From: Malachius bipustulatus
Lineage: Eukaryota > Arthropoda > Insecta > Coleoptera > Melyridae
DNA: 64,000 bases
Direction of reading: 5' to 3'
NCBI GenBank assembly: GCA_910589415.1
Contig: OU342630.1
Coordinates: 83,634,186 to 83,698,185, forward strand
The notes under the pieces are model-generated. The model saw only the letters and a program-made list of their open reading frames with translations. It searched no databases and had not been told where the DNA came from. The position numbers and the translations under genes are program-made. Below, in pieces: positions 35,042 to 48,000 of this stretch; position 1 is the first letter of the stretch; every line of letters begins with the position of its first letter.

Positions 35042-36043
35042 GACGTCTGTAATATTCCGCAGGGTAATTCGGAATCCTTAAAGGAACTGGGAGACGTGAA
35101 ACAGATAAATAGCATGATAGCTGAAAAGTCCTGCAGTTACAATCCTTATCCTGTATCGGTAAGGGAACTTTCAACGATGATCGCCCATGCGCAAGAATCA
35201 ACAGAATGCACCCGGCCTGACGAGCAGCGCGCCCCATTCAAAAAATCTCACACCTGCGGCAGTCTCTTCGTCAAGTGTAAGTGCAACAATGACTCCGAAG
35301 AATTGGTCCAAACATATTCGAGGCATTCGTCGTTCGATTCACCGAAGAAATACTTATCAACTCCTGTCAATTGTTCTTCGTCGTACGTCGACTTCCAGCA
35401 ACGTCATTCGAATCCAGAAGTTCATGTTCAACCAGTCATTAAACAGCCTCACGTATGTGTTACAGCTAGGAACAGAAGAGCGAGTCCTAGGAGTATTATC
35501 AAAGCTAATGTCTACCTGAACCATCCAGAGATATCTTTTCCTATTCCCGTGGAGCTTCGTAAAGAAAACTGTGATAATTTAGTGCCAAATCAAGCGAAAT
35601 CGTTACCTAACATAGACCTAAATGAATTTAGGAAACCAAATTTAGATTACCATAAATATACAGCGTTAGCTTATGAATCTCAACAGAGTGAAAAAAATCA
35701 AGAAGAAGCTGAAAAGTTTTTTAAAGACTTCGGTATTTTTAGCCCGATGGGAAACGGAGTTGCTGCAGCGATTAAAAGAAATTCGAAAAATTCTATAGAT
35801 GAAGGAAAGCTTCAACAAATAAGAAAAAATTCCAAGAATGTTGCTGAAATATTTCGTAAAGGATCTAGTAACGTGGATGATAGAGAACATTTGAAGAATT
35901 TAATTGAGAAACTTAAAAGGGAGTTGGGAGATCTCGATGAAAAGTATGCTGAATTGCAGAAGGACTATTATGAAACTAGAAAAGACCTTTCTTGTAGAGA
36001 CTCGGAAGTTCTGCGACTGCAAAGAGAAGTTCATAAACTTAAG
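35042..36043 (+). CDS. for: Kinase exon A: N-terminal region and coiled coil
   Basis: 334 codons in phase 0 between TTTTCAG and AAG|GTATGA. The first 280 residues are low in known domains, with many S, N, P and K. The last 50 form heptad-like helix ([20 protein letters not shown], then [12 protein letters not shown] and [11 protein letters not shown]), the usual dimerisation zipper of PKG type I enzymes. GTG 35096 and ATG 35114 are in frame, but the frame is open back to the acceptor. A long N-terminal region before the zipper is known from the large insect foraging isoforms. Confidence 0.75.
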
Positions 36044-39000
36044 GTATGATTTTAAACTTTTACTGCTAGCTTAATGGTATAATCTGTTTCACATTAAGAT
36101 TAAGTAGGTAGAGCAAACTGTTTTGTAGAAATATTTTTTTAATATTACGGTGTCAGCTATTTAAGACACCTATTAGAAAAAAAATTTCTAAAGAGTTCCT
36201 AATTAGAATAATTTTAAAACTAAAGAAAAGCAATGACGTGGCTTCAATAATCGATTTATTATTCAGTCATAGCATGTCTATGCAAAATTATAATATACGC
36301 CTTGAATTTTTCTCGCACGAAATGAATGACTTTTGCAATCCAGTTAATAGGTGTAACAGAGGTATAAATGGTAGAATCCCCATTTGATTCTGTGCTATTT
36401 TCGTATCTACCCTATTGTCAAGATGTTCAATGTGTTTCCTACTTTGTTATCGCTTGCTTCTGAACCTTGTTATTCTAATAAGGGAGAAATTGACAGCAGT
36501 GTTATATAAATACAAGACAACAAGATAACGCTTGTTAAAAAGCAAAGCTTTTATTATTGTTCTTTACAAATAAATATCCTTTTATTTGAGTTAGCCTCGT
36601 TTTACAGAATTTCATTAAAAACAAAACCGGACTCAAAATCCCTATTTTTGGAATACCTACTGGGAAATTAGATTAAACGTTTTTCAATAAAAATAAGTGG
36701 TAAATAATTAATTTAAAGACAACATACGGTCAGTATAATTATTATTCCTCTATTTTTCTTCTTAAATAATTTGCTACAGTGACAGTCGAACACAAAAAGT
36801 TGCCTATAACTTCTTATCTCCTTTTTTTATTATATTTGAAAATATACATAAAGGATAAAGGACTCTTCAGAAATGTTAATTTAGGAATATAACGCGCTCT
36901 TTTATTAACTCATAATTGCAACTCATTATATTTCTACAATAGAAATAGGAACTTTTTTCGTAAGTCATGTGTGAGTACTATGTGCAGGGAGAATCACAGC
37001 TCGTGTCATTAATACCTATGGACTGCGAAAAAACAAAAACGGTAATATGGAAAGCAGGCTGTGCTGTCGTTCCATATTAATTTATGATGAACATAACAAT
37101 TATTACTATTTAAAAATTCTACTGTCTAGAAATTTACAAGGTAAATTAACAAGTGCGAAAGAAATAATTATATGGTGCCAAAATAAGGGAATAAGTACTT
37201 AACAAAAATGAAATTAAGTACCTAGATGTTTTCTGCTATGGGAAAACATTCAAATTAGTTAATTTTGTCCTACAGTTTTAAATGGTAGAAAAAGCTAGGC
37301 GGTACCCTTAGAAATTGTCCTTTACATAACTTTTTTCTCACAGTATAGGTACTCCTAATTTAAAACACATTCTGGCTAGCTTCCTTAGTTATAAACAAAA
37401 AAGTTTCTTAAAATTTTTCGGTAAATTTATTGGTTTTATGGTAGAAATTTGATCAATATATCTAGTGTCAAGCTAATAATTTGTTATTTAAGTTAGGTGT
37501 GACAGTTGTGATTGTCATTTAGTGGAACCCGCAAACCATGTTCCAATTACTTAAGAACCCGCTACTAATGACAATTAAATACCTACTACTCGTTTCCAAT
37601 TAAAGGAATCGTATCTCAGCGGGAGAGGGCGAATGATTCATTGTCGTTGGAAAACCATCCTAGATCCTCATGAAATCCTAAGTTCAACAGATTTGTGAAA
37701 AAAAATTACAAGAGGGTTCAAAATCACTACCTACATGCGTGAAAAATTAAATATTTTGCAAAATTTAAAAAACTAATGTCATATTTTCTAATTTTTGCTT
37801 GACAGTTTTAAAAGACATGACAGCTGGTGAGCGGGTCACTTGTCATCATTAAACAATTGGCAAAGTAAAAATTTCTCTTGAACGAGAAGAAAAGATTTTT
37901 CCCATAATTATGCGTACTTGCATCATCGACTCCACAGATTCTGCAGATTAATATTTTGACAATGAGTTTTGAGGAATTTGAGAAGATTTGTTGAGCGGTT
38001 ACAATTAACCGACTTAGAACGAATCTTAGATGAAGAAGAAAAGATTATTATAATCTTATTTGGCTATTATCGTGTTTTAAATTTAATTTTTTGATAAATA
38101 AAAAACAAAGATAATAATTGCTCTGGCCAGACGTAATCGTATAAAGCACAAAAAAATCTAAATCTAAGATCATCGTATGAGCTATAATAATAATTTGAGA
38201 AGTTACAAGTGAAACATGACATATAAAAACTTGATTTATTTCCACAAATCAACATTTATTACAAAATTGACACTCTGATGAATAATAAAAACATAAAGGT
38301 ATCTGAAAGGTAGAGTTGGAAGACAATAGTTGAAATTTAAAGTGAAAAAAAAAAAGATGATCCGATTGAATGATGCAAAATTTAGCAGTGACTATGAGTA
38401 ATTGAAACTTGAGATTAGCAGTAGTTTCTTAATTTAAGTGTAAAACGGAAACGTAGCTTCTGTTCTGGAGTTAAAAAGAAAACTATAGTGCTTAGAGCTT
38501 CTTCAGAGATCGATGTTTTCCTTTTTTATTTCAAAGATGTCATAAACGTGTCCAAAAAGAAATTCCTAGTAAGACTTAAATCCAACGAGGACTCGGGAAA
38601 ATTCCAAGGTGGAGCGACAAAATCCGAAGAGCGAGGCTATAAAAAATCTGTTTCCTCACCTCAAGCTTGGCAATTTTCAGCAATAGGTCGATCTCTAGAT
38701 TTTTAGTGCAAGGTAAGAAGTGCGATAACAGATGCAATAACAGCTTTTCAATCCTTAACAAAAATCATGATTACTTACTAATTGAAATAATTAATATCTC
38801 TGAGATCGAGCCACGATATATAACATTTAAATATAATAGGTACATTTAAAATCGGCATCTTCATGGCTGAAATGTAAAGTTGAGAATAATAACATGAAAC
38901 CGTTTAGGTGCTAAATATGGAGTAAGTATTGAAATTACCTTACCGTCAGAATATATAATGATAAGAACGAAGAGATTTTGCCATATTACGGGAGCCTGGT

Positions 39001-42000
39001 AATAGGTTAACGTTCAATCTTCGACAGCTAGTCAAATCAACAAACTAAGCGATTTCTTCAGAAACTCCTATAGGTAGTGGGCCGTGGGAGGGTAGGGGAA
39101 AAGGCCATAATTCATGGGTTTCCGCTTATAAATCGGTGCACCGCAGGAAAACTTTTCTTATAATAAATAGAAACTCATAAAATTATCTAAATTTTGTTGG
39201 TTTTTGTTTCGAATTCTCTTCCGTTTTTGAGTTAAGTACACGCTCTTTCTCTCATGAAAAATTTAGACGATATGAAGGAATGTTTGATGAAAAATGTGAG
39301 GTAAAATGAGTATTTCAAAAATATTTATACTTTTGTGGAGCATGTAACTTAAAAATGATTGTAAATTCTAAAATCACGTATGCACGTATTTATTACGAGG
39401 AAATTTTTCCCCACGCGATGCATTGAGATGCATTATTGAGATATAAACGAAAACTCCAAAAGTGAGACCTTTATCCTCCTCCCCTCCCAGAGCTTATCAC
39501 CTAAACGTCAAGACTTCGGGTATGTTTTCTCACTAAACACCCTGACCAAGTTTCTGAAAGAATTGCTTAGGTATCTACTCTTACACTCTACTACTCTACA
39601 CCTTCCTTGACTGGACTAAGCCGACAGTGAAACGGACCTCGACGCTTAGGTAATAATTGGTAATCGATCATCAGATCGAAGCCCTATTGACGGTTGTCGA
39701 ACATCGATGGTCGCTAGACGTCGATTATAAACATAATTTCATGTATGTATACGTAGTTAAATAAATATTATCTGTAAGTACTACATATACAGGGTGTCTG
39801 CTTAAGGCTGGCCACCGGCTATATCTCGGAAACTAGTGGGCCTATAACCTCAAAATAAAAAATTTCCAGACATAAGTGATCACGAGAAATTGAATGAAAA
39901 TATTTTCAAGTTGGCCGCACTTCCGGAAATACCGGAAGTTGACACCTACTTCGTTATTTTAACAGGAACACCCTGTATATTATTATATTTTTTAAATGTC
40001 TGAAAAAATCTAATACAGGTGGTTTTCACAATTGGAATTTAGATTGAGCGGTTTATGAGTTATAAACAAGTGAAAATCGAAAATTTTCAACTTCAAAGCA
40101 GTCTAGAACTAGAACGGCTCAAGATATCCAAAAACGGTTTACATGTCCCTATCCTAACTTTGCACGTTTTATCCCAGTATGCGGAGTAAATTTCAATACA
40201 GGGTGATGAAAATTATCCGATTTTTCATCACCCTGTATTAAAATTTAAACCACATAGTAGGATACTATGTGAAAAGTTAAGATAGGGACATGTAAACCGT
40301 TTTTAGATATCTTGGGCCGTTCTAGTTCTACACTGCTTTGAAGTTGAAAAATCTCGATTTTCACTTGTTTATAACTCATAAACCGCTCAATCTAAATTCC
40401 AATTGTGAAAACCACTTGTATTCGATTTTTTCAGACATTTAGAAAATATAATAATATACAGGGTGTTTCCGTTAAAATAACGAAGTAGGTGTCAACTTCC
40501 GGTATTTCCGGAAGTGCGGCCATCTTGAAAATATTTTCATTGAATTTCTCTTGATCACTTATGTCTGGAAATTTTTTATTTTGAGGTTATAGGCCCATTA
40601 GTTTCAGAGATATAGCCGGTGGCCAGCCTTAAGCAGACACCCTGTATAGACTAAATTATTATAATACTATACCTGCGCTTGATATAGGTTGCCTATGACT
40701 TATATTTCAGAAAAGCTTATTGGAAATTATTACTACCAGAAACAAAGTTGGATGGTAAACAAAATTATACTGGAAAAGTGTACCTACCTATTGTGCTAAA
40801 CGAAAAAAAAAACTGTTAAAACGAAGATCGGCAGAAGAGATCACAAAGATCAGTCGCGGAATCAGCCAGTTTTCTATATTATTTTTTTTTTTAATTTAAG
40901 AACTAAGCTAAAAGAATAATTATACAAAAATCTTGAAAAAAAGTTCAGAAAGGCATTCTTTTTCTGTAATGCTAACCTAGGGCCTAACTTGCTTAGAGTT
41001 ATTTTTGTTTGCTGAAAATTCTGACTAAACTTCATAGTTTTCCACTAAACACTACAACCCTGTAGGGCTTTATTATTAGAATTTATAAAACTATAGCACT
41101 AAAATACCCACCTATTTCTCTTTTTTTCAAAATAAGCAGAATAATAGACGATGAATAGATTTATTCACCACAATATGTCATATATTGTGGTGAATACAAT
41201 ATGTATATAAAAAAATATAAAAAGTCATATATCGAGACCCTAATAAAGAAGCTAGGTATATTTTGCATTTCTCAGGTCGAAGCTGGAATTTTCAGAGGAA
41301 ATTGTACCCATGTTAAGGTTTTTATTACGCTCTCCAGTAGATAGGGCGACACTTGGGTCCGTCGGATTTCCCTAGATCTAGGGAAAAATGGCAGTCTAGG
41401 GAAATTTTAGGTGAACTGACCTGGCGTCATGCAGAGCCGACGGGACCTAACCGGACCACATGCAGAGCCGGCAGGGTCTGACCCGGCCTCTCGATAGCAA
41501 TAAATCTGTCAATTTAATAGCTTATTTATGTAAATTAGGGTCATTAATCATACACGGAAAGCAACACTAATGAGTTCTTTTGTTATCGGGGATCATTAAT
41601 CACGCCCACCTGTCACTCCTTTGTTCGGCGGCCCTTTGTCGGCGTTCCTATGTCTAGACTAATGAGTTCTTTTGTTATCGGGGGTCATTAATCACGCCCA
41701 CCTGTCAATCCTTTGTTCGGTGGCCCTTTGTCGGCGTTCCTTTGTATGGAATACAATAGAGCTGCCGGTCATTGTTATGGGAACACAAAAGAGGAGTCAA
41801 GTTAATACATCCGATTCGACAAGCATCGACACGTCTGAAAGGGACCACCAACATTGAAAACCGTTATTATGTTAATCCATAGGTCCGTCGCACCCACCAG
41901 CATCGAAAACCGGTATTCACTACGAAGACCTACCTGCATACCTACCAACCCACCTACCCAACTAGGTATACAGTCTACCTGCACCGAAAACCGGTTTTAT

Positions 42001-45000
42001 ATGACTCACCACGGAAACAACAACCATCGGCACGTCTGAAATTGAATTATATGAAGAGTTGGGGCCGAGGTCCACTACATGAAGAACCAATTAGAATAAA
42101 GATAATCGAGGGGTGGGGGTAGAATATAGGGTGTATGATGTAGGGGAGGGGGTAACTACACTACTTGATGGACCAATCAGAATAAAGATAATCGAGGGGT
42201 GGGGGTAGAATGTCGGGTGTATGATGTAGGGGAGGGGGTAACTACACTACTTGATGGACCAATCAGAATAAAGATAATCGAGGGGTGGGCGTAGAATATC
42301 GGGTGTATGAGGTAGGGGAGGGGAGGGGAGGGGCAGCGGGGGCCGCATTCCACGACAAGTATCGACGCGTCTGAAAGCCGGCCATCAACGGTGAAAACCG
42401 GTCTTAATGTATGAAAAAAAAAAAACCCGCCTACCAATGGGAGACGCACCTACGGCAAGTCGAAGAATGAAAACATGGTTGTACGATTCTAAACCGTCAT
42501 ATAAAAATCAATAAATTATAATATAAAATGTGAAACAGAAAATAGATACATACTCCCCTACAGAACATGGCAGCAAGTGTGATAAAACACGGTGTATAAA
42601 GACCCTACACATGTACCTAAAGGTATACGCATCCAAGATAACCGTCTTGCAGTGTTAAGACTAACAGCGGTACATCTAGCTAAGCAAGTCCGAACACGAC
42701 AGGTCTATTACACCAGCTATAATTAACGACCCTGACTGAAGACCCAGATGGCAGTGGCGGCCAGCCTGTATATTGTTCGGGAGCAATAGTACGACATCTT
42801 CATTATTATTATTATTATTATTAAGAGTATTGTTCGGTACATCAGCGCAATAACTTATAAATTAAGTACCTAAATAATTATAAGTAGGTACCTATACCTA
42901 TATCATGATTATAAACAGGTAAGTAGGTACCGTATTAATAGCGTACAGCTGTAAGTAGGTATACAATCCCCATAACCTATATAATGCATAATCAAAAGGG
43001 TCCAGATATTATGAATCATCCTGTATATTAACGACCCTGACTGCAGCCCAGACGGTAGTGGCGGCCAGCCTGTATATCCGTCGGGAGCAATAGTACGCCA
43101 TCTTTCATTATTATTATTATTAGTCGATTAATTCTCAGCATTGTCAGTATCACATCATTATTGTTATTAATATTATCATTATTAATAGTATTATTCAGTA
43201 CATCAGCGCAATAACTTTTAAATTAAGTACCTAAATAATTATAAGTAGGTACCTATACCTATAATCATGATTATAAGTAGGTAAATACAAGTATGATAGT
43301 ATTAATAGCGTACAGCTGTAAGTAGGTATTCAATTCCCATAACCTATATAATGCATACTCAAAAGGGCGCAGATATCATGAATCACCCTGTATTAAGTAT
43401 TCTACAGGGATATCAATGCAGTCTTAAGTACTGATTACACCCACGAGAGTAGCTAGCACAGGGTGTGACTCTATCAGCGTTTCCAGACACCCAAGACCTC
43501 AGAGACGGATCTCGACAGCTCCGTAGAGTTGGGTTAAAACTGCATGATATAAAATGTCGCTAAAATACCCAAGCAGACGGGGAGCTCATGGAATACACCC
43601 CAGAAGACTTGGAACGAGTCTGATCGCAATAAATAACCAAGTATCCTTCAGAGGGATCCAGAGCTAAAACCGCCAAAGGACTTGCACTTTGTGTTCAGAA
43701 GAGACATGCTGTACAGTATGCTTATATATCAGCTCCTTAAACAACATATTATCACAGCAGCGAGACTATAGGAATATTAAAAACCATATATTAGTATTAT
43801 TTCATGGTTACATAAAAGGTATGTGATAGGGGGGCCCTAGTTCATAGGTCATAGACGCTCCGTAGATAATATACCTATACCCATACCTATATATATATTT
43901 ATATACCTATAATATATACCTATACCTATTACCATGAATTAAGACAGAAATTCATAAATTAAATAGCACTTCTTTTTAAAAATTATACATAACCGCTAAT
44001 CGGCGACACCACGTACACTGTTTTGTTACGGGAATACAATAGAGGAGTCAAGTTATTCCTTCGTAATCGACAAACAACGGACGGACGACCACCAACGTCG
44101 AAAACCGTTATTATGTTAATCCATAGATCCGTCGCACCCACCAGCATCGAAAACCGGTATTCACTACGAAGATCTACCTGCATACCTATCCACACACCTA
44201 CCCAACTACTACCTGCACCGAAAACCGGTTTTTATATGACTCACCACGGAGACGACAAGTTTCGACACGTCTAAATTGAATCATATGCAGAGTGGTGACC
44301 GATATCCACTACTTGATGAGCCCATTAGCATAAACATAATAGAGGGGATGGGGAGGGAATCGGGTGTATGATGTAAGGGATATGTAACAGGTAGGGAAGG
44401 GGGTAACGCCTAAGTACACCGCTATGCAGCGGTATTACCATATAGTCTTCTGACTGAGTGTGCGAATTTAGTTCCTTCCGGCTGAAGACAGTGTTGTTAT
44501 ACAAGTTGGTGTACCCTTACAAGACGCTGAATCATCATGTCATTGTATCGTACAAATCTGCTATCCGAGGCCATGCCGGAGTCGCAGCGAGAAAGAAGTA
44601 TGCAGGAAATCGACGCTAAGTGTCTCCTATATGCAAGCACAATCCCCGTAAATGATAGCGCGTGCAAGTTGATAACTTTGGGTCTTAATCCATGCACGAA
44701 TTTATGGACGGTGATTAAATTACACAGTGCGAAGTCTCCAAATGCCTGCGTAGTGATGGACACCGAGGGTTTCTACGCATTGATGCAGATGCTACCAAAG
44801 CCAATCACCGAGTGCGAAATCGCCACCATAGAGAACCGCCGCAGTTATAATCTAGAACAATACGTCATAAATCACAGACAAGACACCAATATACAGCTGA
44901 TACCCAGGTTTCAAGCAAAGTACGGATATAATATATACCTGGGGGGTTGCAACTCTTAAAAGACTGAAATCTCTAGAAAACTACATCCAAGATGTGATCA

Positions 45001-48000
45001 ATAGTTTGGAAAAGGACGACAGACGTATCAATACAGATGCCTGTTTATGAACAATGGCTGAAGAGGCAGCAATAACAGCCATAGAGATAGGTGAAGCAGG
45101 GACTGGGGCCTAGATTTATGGATACCTTCAAAATTATAATAACTATAGCTTCACCCCTGATAGGGACTCATGGCGAAACATGCAGTATACGCTGACATTA
45201 TACCGAGAATTGTGCCAAGAGAAAGGGGATAGTTACCATCAACAATAAGGATAATTAGTGATTGGTACGTCCACTGGTGGTTGCCATGGCATACCTTCAG
45301 AACGTTCCATATCTGAACCAGGCGAGGCGAAATATAGGAAAGAGACAGGACGAGGAAGTAAAGAAATTAATATTAACAGTTTCTCAATTTAATATTTCTA
45401 TAGCCTGCATAGTAGCAATGTTATTATCTTGGTCAACATCATTGTGGACAGAGTGGTACCACCTGGGCAATAGTCTACACCGGTCCAAATTAGGTATTGG
45501 TAGTGAAAAACCAGGGGTAAGGAATGATGCACATCGCTAGGTATGTCGAACTGAGCGATTACTGGTAACAGCCGTTAGTATAGCAGAAACTCGAAGTATT
45601 CCGAGAGTAGGTAGTTGAAACTCGATGTCTTCGACGCGTATGAAACCGACCATCAACGGCGAAAACCGGTCTTAATGATTCATCACGCCGTCGACAACCC
45701 TCGATACGTCTGAAAAACCCCGCTTATCATGAGAAACGCACCTACGGCTAGTCGAAGAATGAAAACATCGCTGTACGATTCTTAGCTTTAAAGACCATCT
45801 TATAAAAATTAAGAAATAATGTAAAATATGAGACAGAAAATAGATACATACTTCCTTTCAGAACATGGCAGCAAGTGTGATAAAACACGTTGTTTAAAAG
45901 ACTCTACACATGTACCTAAAGGTATACGCATCCAAGATAACCGTCTTGTAGTGTAAGACTGACAAGAGGGACATCCAGCGAGGCAATTCCAAACATGACA
46001 GGTCTCTTACACCCGCCATAATAATTAACGATCCCCCGACTGAAGGCCCAGACGATAGCGGCGGACACCTGTATATCGTTCACCAGGTACTTTGTCTGGA
46101 ATACAATAGAGCTCCACACCTGCATCCGTTCCTTTGTTCGGCGGTCCTTTGTCTGGAATACAATAGGGTTAATTAAGCAGAGGCACGTCGACTTGTCGGC
46201 AGCCGCACACCTGCATCCTATTGCATAGCTGCTCAGCTCGGACCAAGTCAAATCTGCTTGTTATCAAGTCTCGGATATCGCGGGTCAACGCTTGTTCATC
46301 TCCCATCGCATCTGACCATTGCCTCGCAGCTGGGCTCTCATCGAGTCTGACTGTAGCGTCGCGCATCGGACTGATCAACGTCTGATCGTCTCTTATCGGA
46401 TCTGGCTGACGGTGCGGACCTGATCAGGGTATCCGGGCTTTGTTCTGCCCCACATACTTATCGATTTTGGTTGACTATCACATCTCGGATCTGACGGAGT
46501 AACCGTATGCTCTATGGCTTGGTCATGTACGTAGGACGAGGGTAGGTAGCGGAAACGTGGTAGCTAAAACTCGATGTATGGTATGGACTGGTAGCTGAAA
46601 CATAAGTATAGATAAAATGACAGTTATAAAATTCTGTAAGATAACAATTATTAAGACTGTGTGATTAGGTGGTAGTTGGCCAAAAACGGCAACACGTCAC
46701 TCGATAAGTGTGCAGGTTTATACCCATATTATCAAGATGCTAACAGGGAAACGTTCGATTAATACCTCAGCAACTTGAACAACGTTGCCACATTGACAAA
46801 ACCGGTGGGCGATGACGGGTTAACGGCTGGTCAGATCCTATCGGATCCGGCCTACGGCGTCGAGTCGACCACTGTATCGCTGCTCAGCTCTGACCAAGTC
46901 AAATCTGGTTGTTATCAAATTTCAGAGTTCGCTGGTCAACGGTTGTTCACCCCCCAATCGGATCTGTCAGGCGGTGCAGGTCTGACCAATGCCTCGCGTC
47001 TGACCAAGTCTCATCGAATTTTGCTGGTTGGTACGTCTCGGATAGGGCGGGTTAACGTCTCTTATCGGAACTGGCTGACGGCGCGGACCTGATCAATGCA
47101 TAGTGGCGATGCTCCGATCAGGTCCTATCGATTTTGGTTGGCTAACACGTCTCGAATCTAACGGGACAACGTCTGGTACAGAGCCGGCAGGTCCGGTCAG
47201 TTCGGCTATCATTTCCCTAGACTGTCATTTTTGCCTAGAATCTACGGATATCCATCAGCATACCTGCTCCGAGTCCTTAAGGAACCGGTTATCGATGTTA
47301 ATCAATGATGCATGTGGGTATCTCAACTATCTAATTAACATAAATAACAATTAACTTGACAGGTTCATTGCATACCACTCATGATTACTGACCCTAATTT
47401 GCATAAATAACCAATTAACTTGAAAGATTTATTGCTATCATGAGGCCGGGTCAGAGCCTGTCGGCTCTGCATGAGCCCCGGTCAGCTCGAATAAAACACC
47501 ACAGAGCCCCGGTCAGCTCGATTAAATATTACAGAGCCCCGGTCAGCTCGGATAAAATATTACAAATCGATAATCTTTTAGTTTCCATGTTGACTTGTAT
47601 GTTGTAATATTTTATCCGAGCTGACCGGGGCTCTGTAATATTTAATCGAGCTGACCGGGGCTCTGTGGTGTTTTATTCGAGCTGACCGGGGCTCATGCAG
47701 AGCCGACAGGCTCTGACCCGGCCTCATGATAGCAATAAATCTTTCAAGTTAATTGGTTATTTATGCAAATTAGGGTCAGTAATCATGAGTGGTATGCAAT
47801 GAACCTGTCAAGTTAATTGTTATTTATGTTAATTAGATAGTTGAGATACCCACATGCATCATTGATTAACATCGATAACCGGTTCCTTAAGGACTCGGAG
47901 CAGGTATGCTGATGGATATCCGTAGATTCTAGGCAAAAATGACAGTCTAGGGAAATGATAGCCGAACTGACCGGACCTGCCGGCTCTGTACCAGACGTTG

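Larger units (their letters stand above)
41336..47565 (+). repeat. Left arm of the giant palindrome (6,230 bp)
   Basis: Matches the right arm with only a few differences: paired landmark positions sum to 95162 near the ends, 95165 in the middle and 95167 near the centre, so a net 5 bp of indels separates the arms. The outer end (about 41358-41560) reappears inverted at the inner end of the same arm (about 47195-47470), so each arm is itself flanked by inverted repeats. Confidence 0.85.

Noticed and set aside
38488..38706. Possible additional kinase exon in the large intron
   Set aside because: No clear splice sites in a fitting phase and no resemblance to PKG proteins; exon A joins exon B in frame without it.
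46775..47092. 105-codon frame in the palindrome (and its mirror at 48075-48392)
   Set aside because: It starts with TTG and lies in a region of short duplicated segments also found near 46230-46420 (TCTGACCAAGTCAAATCTG); it is more likely a by-product of repeats than a protein.
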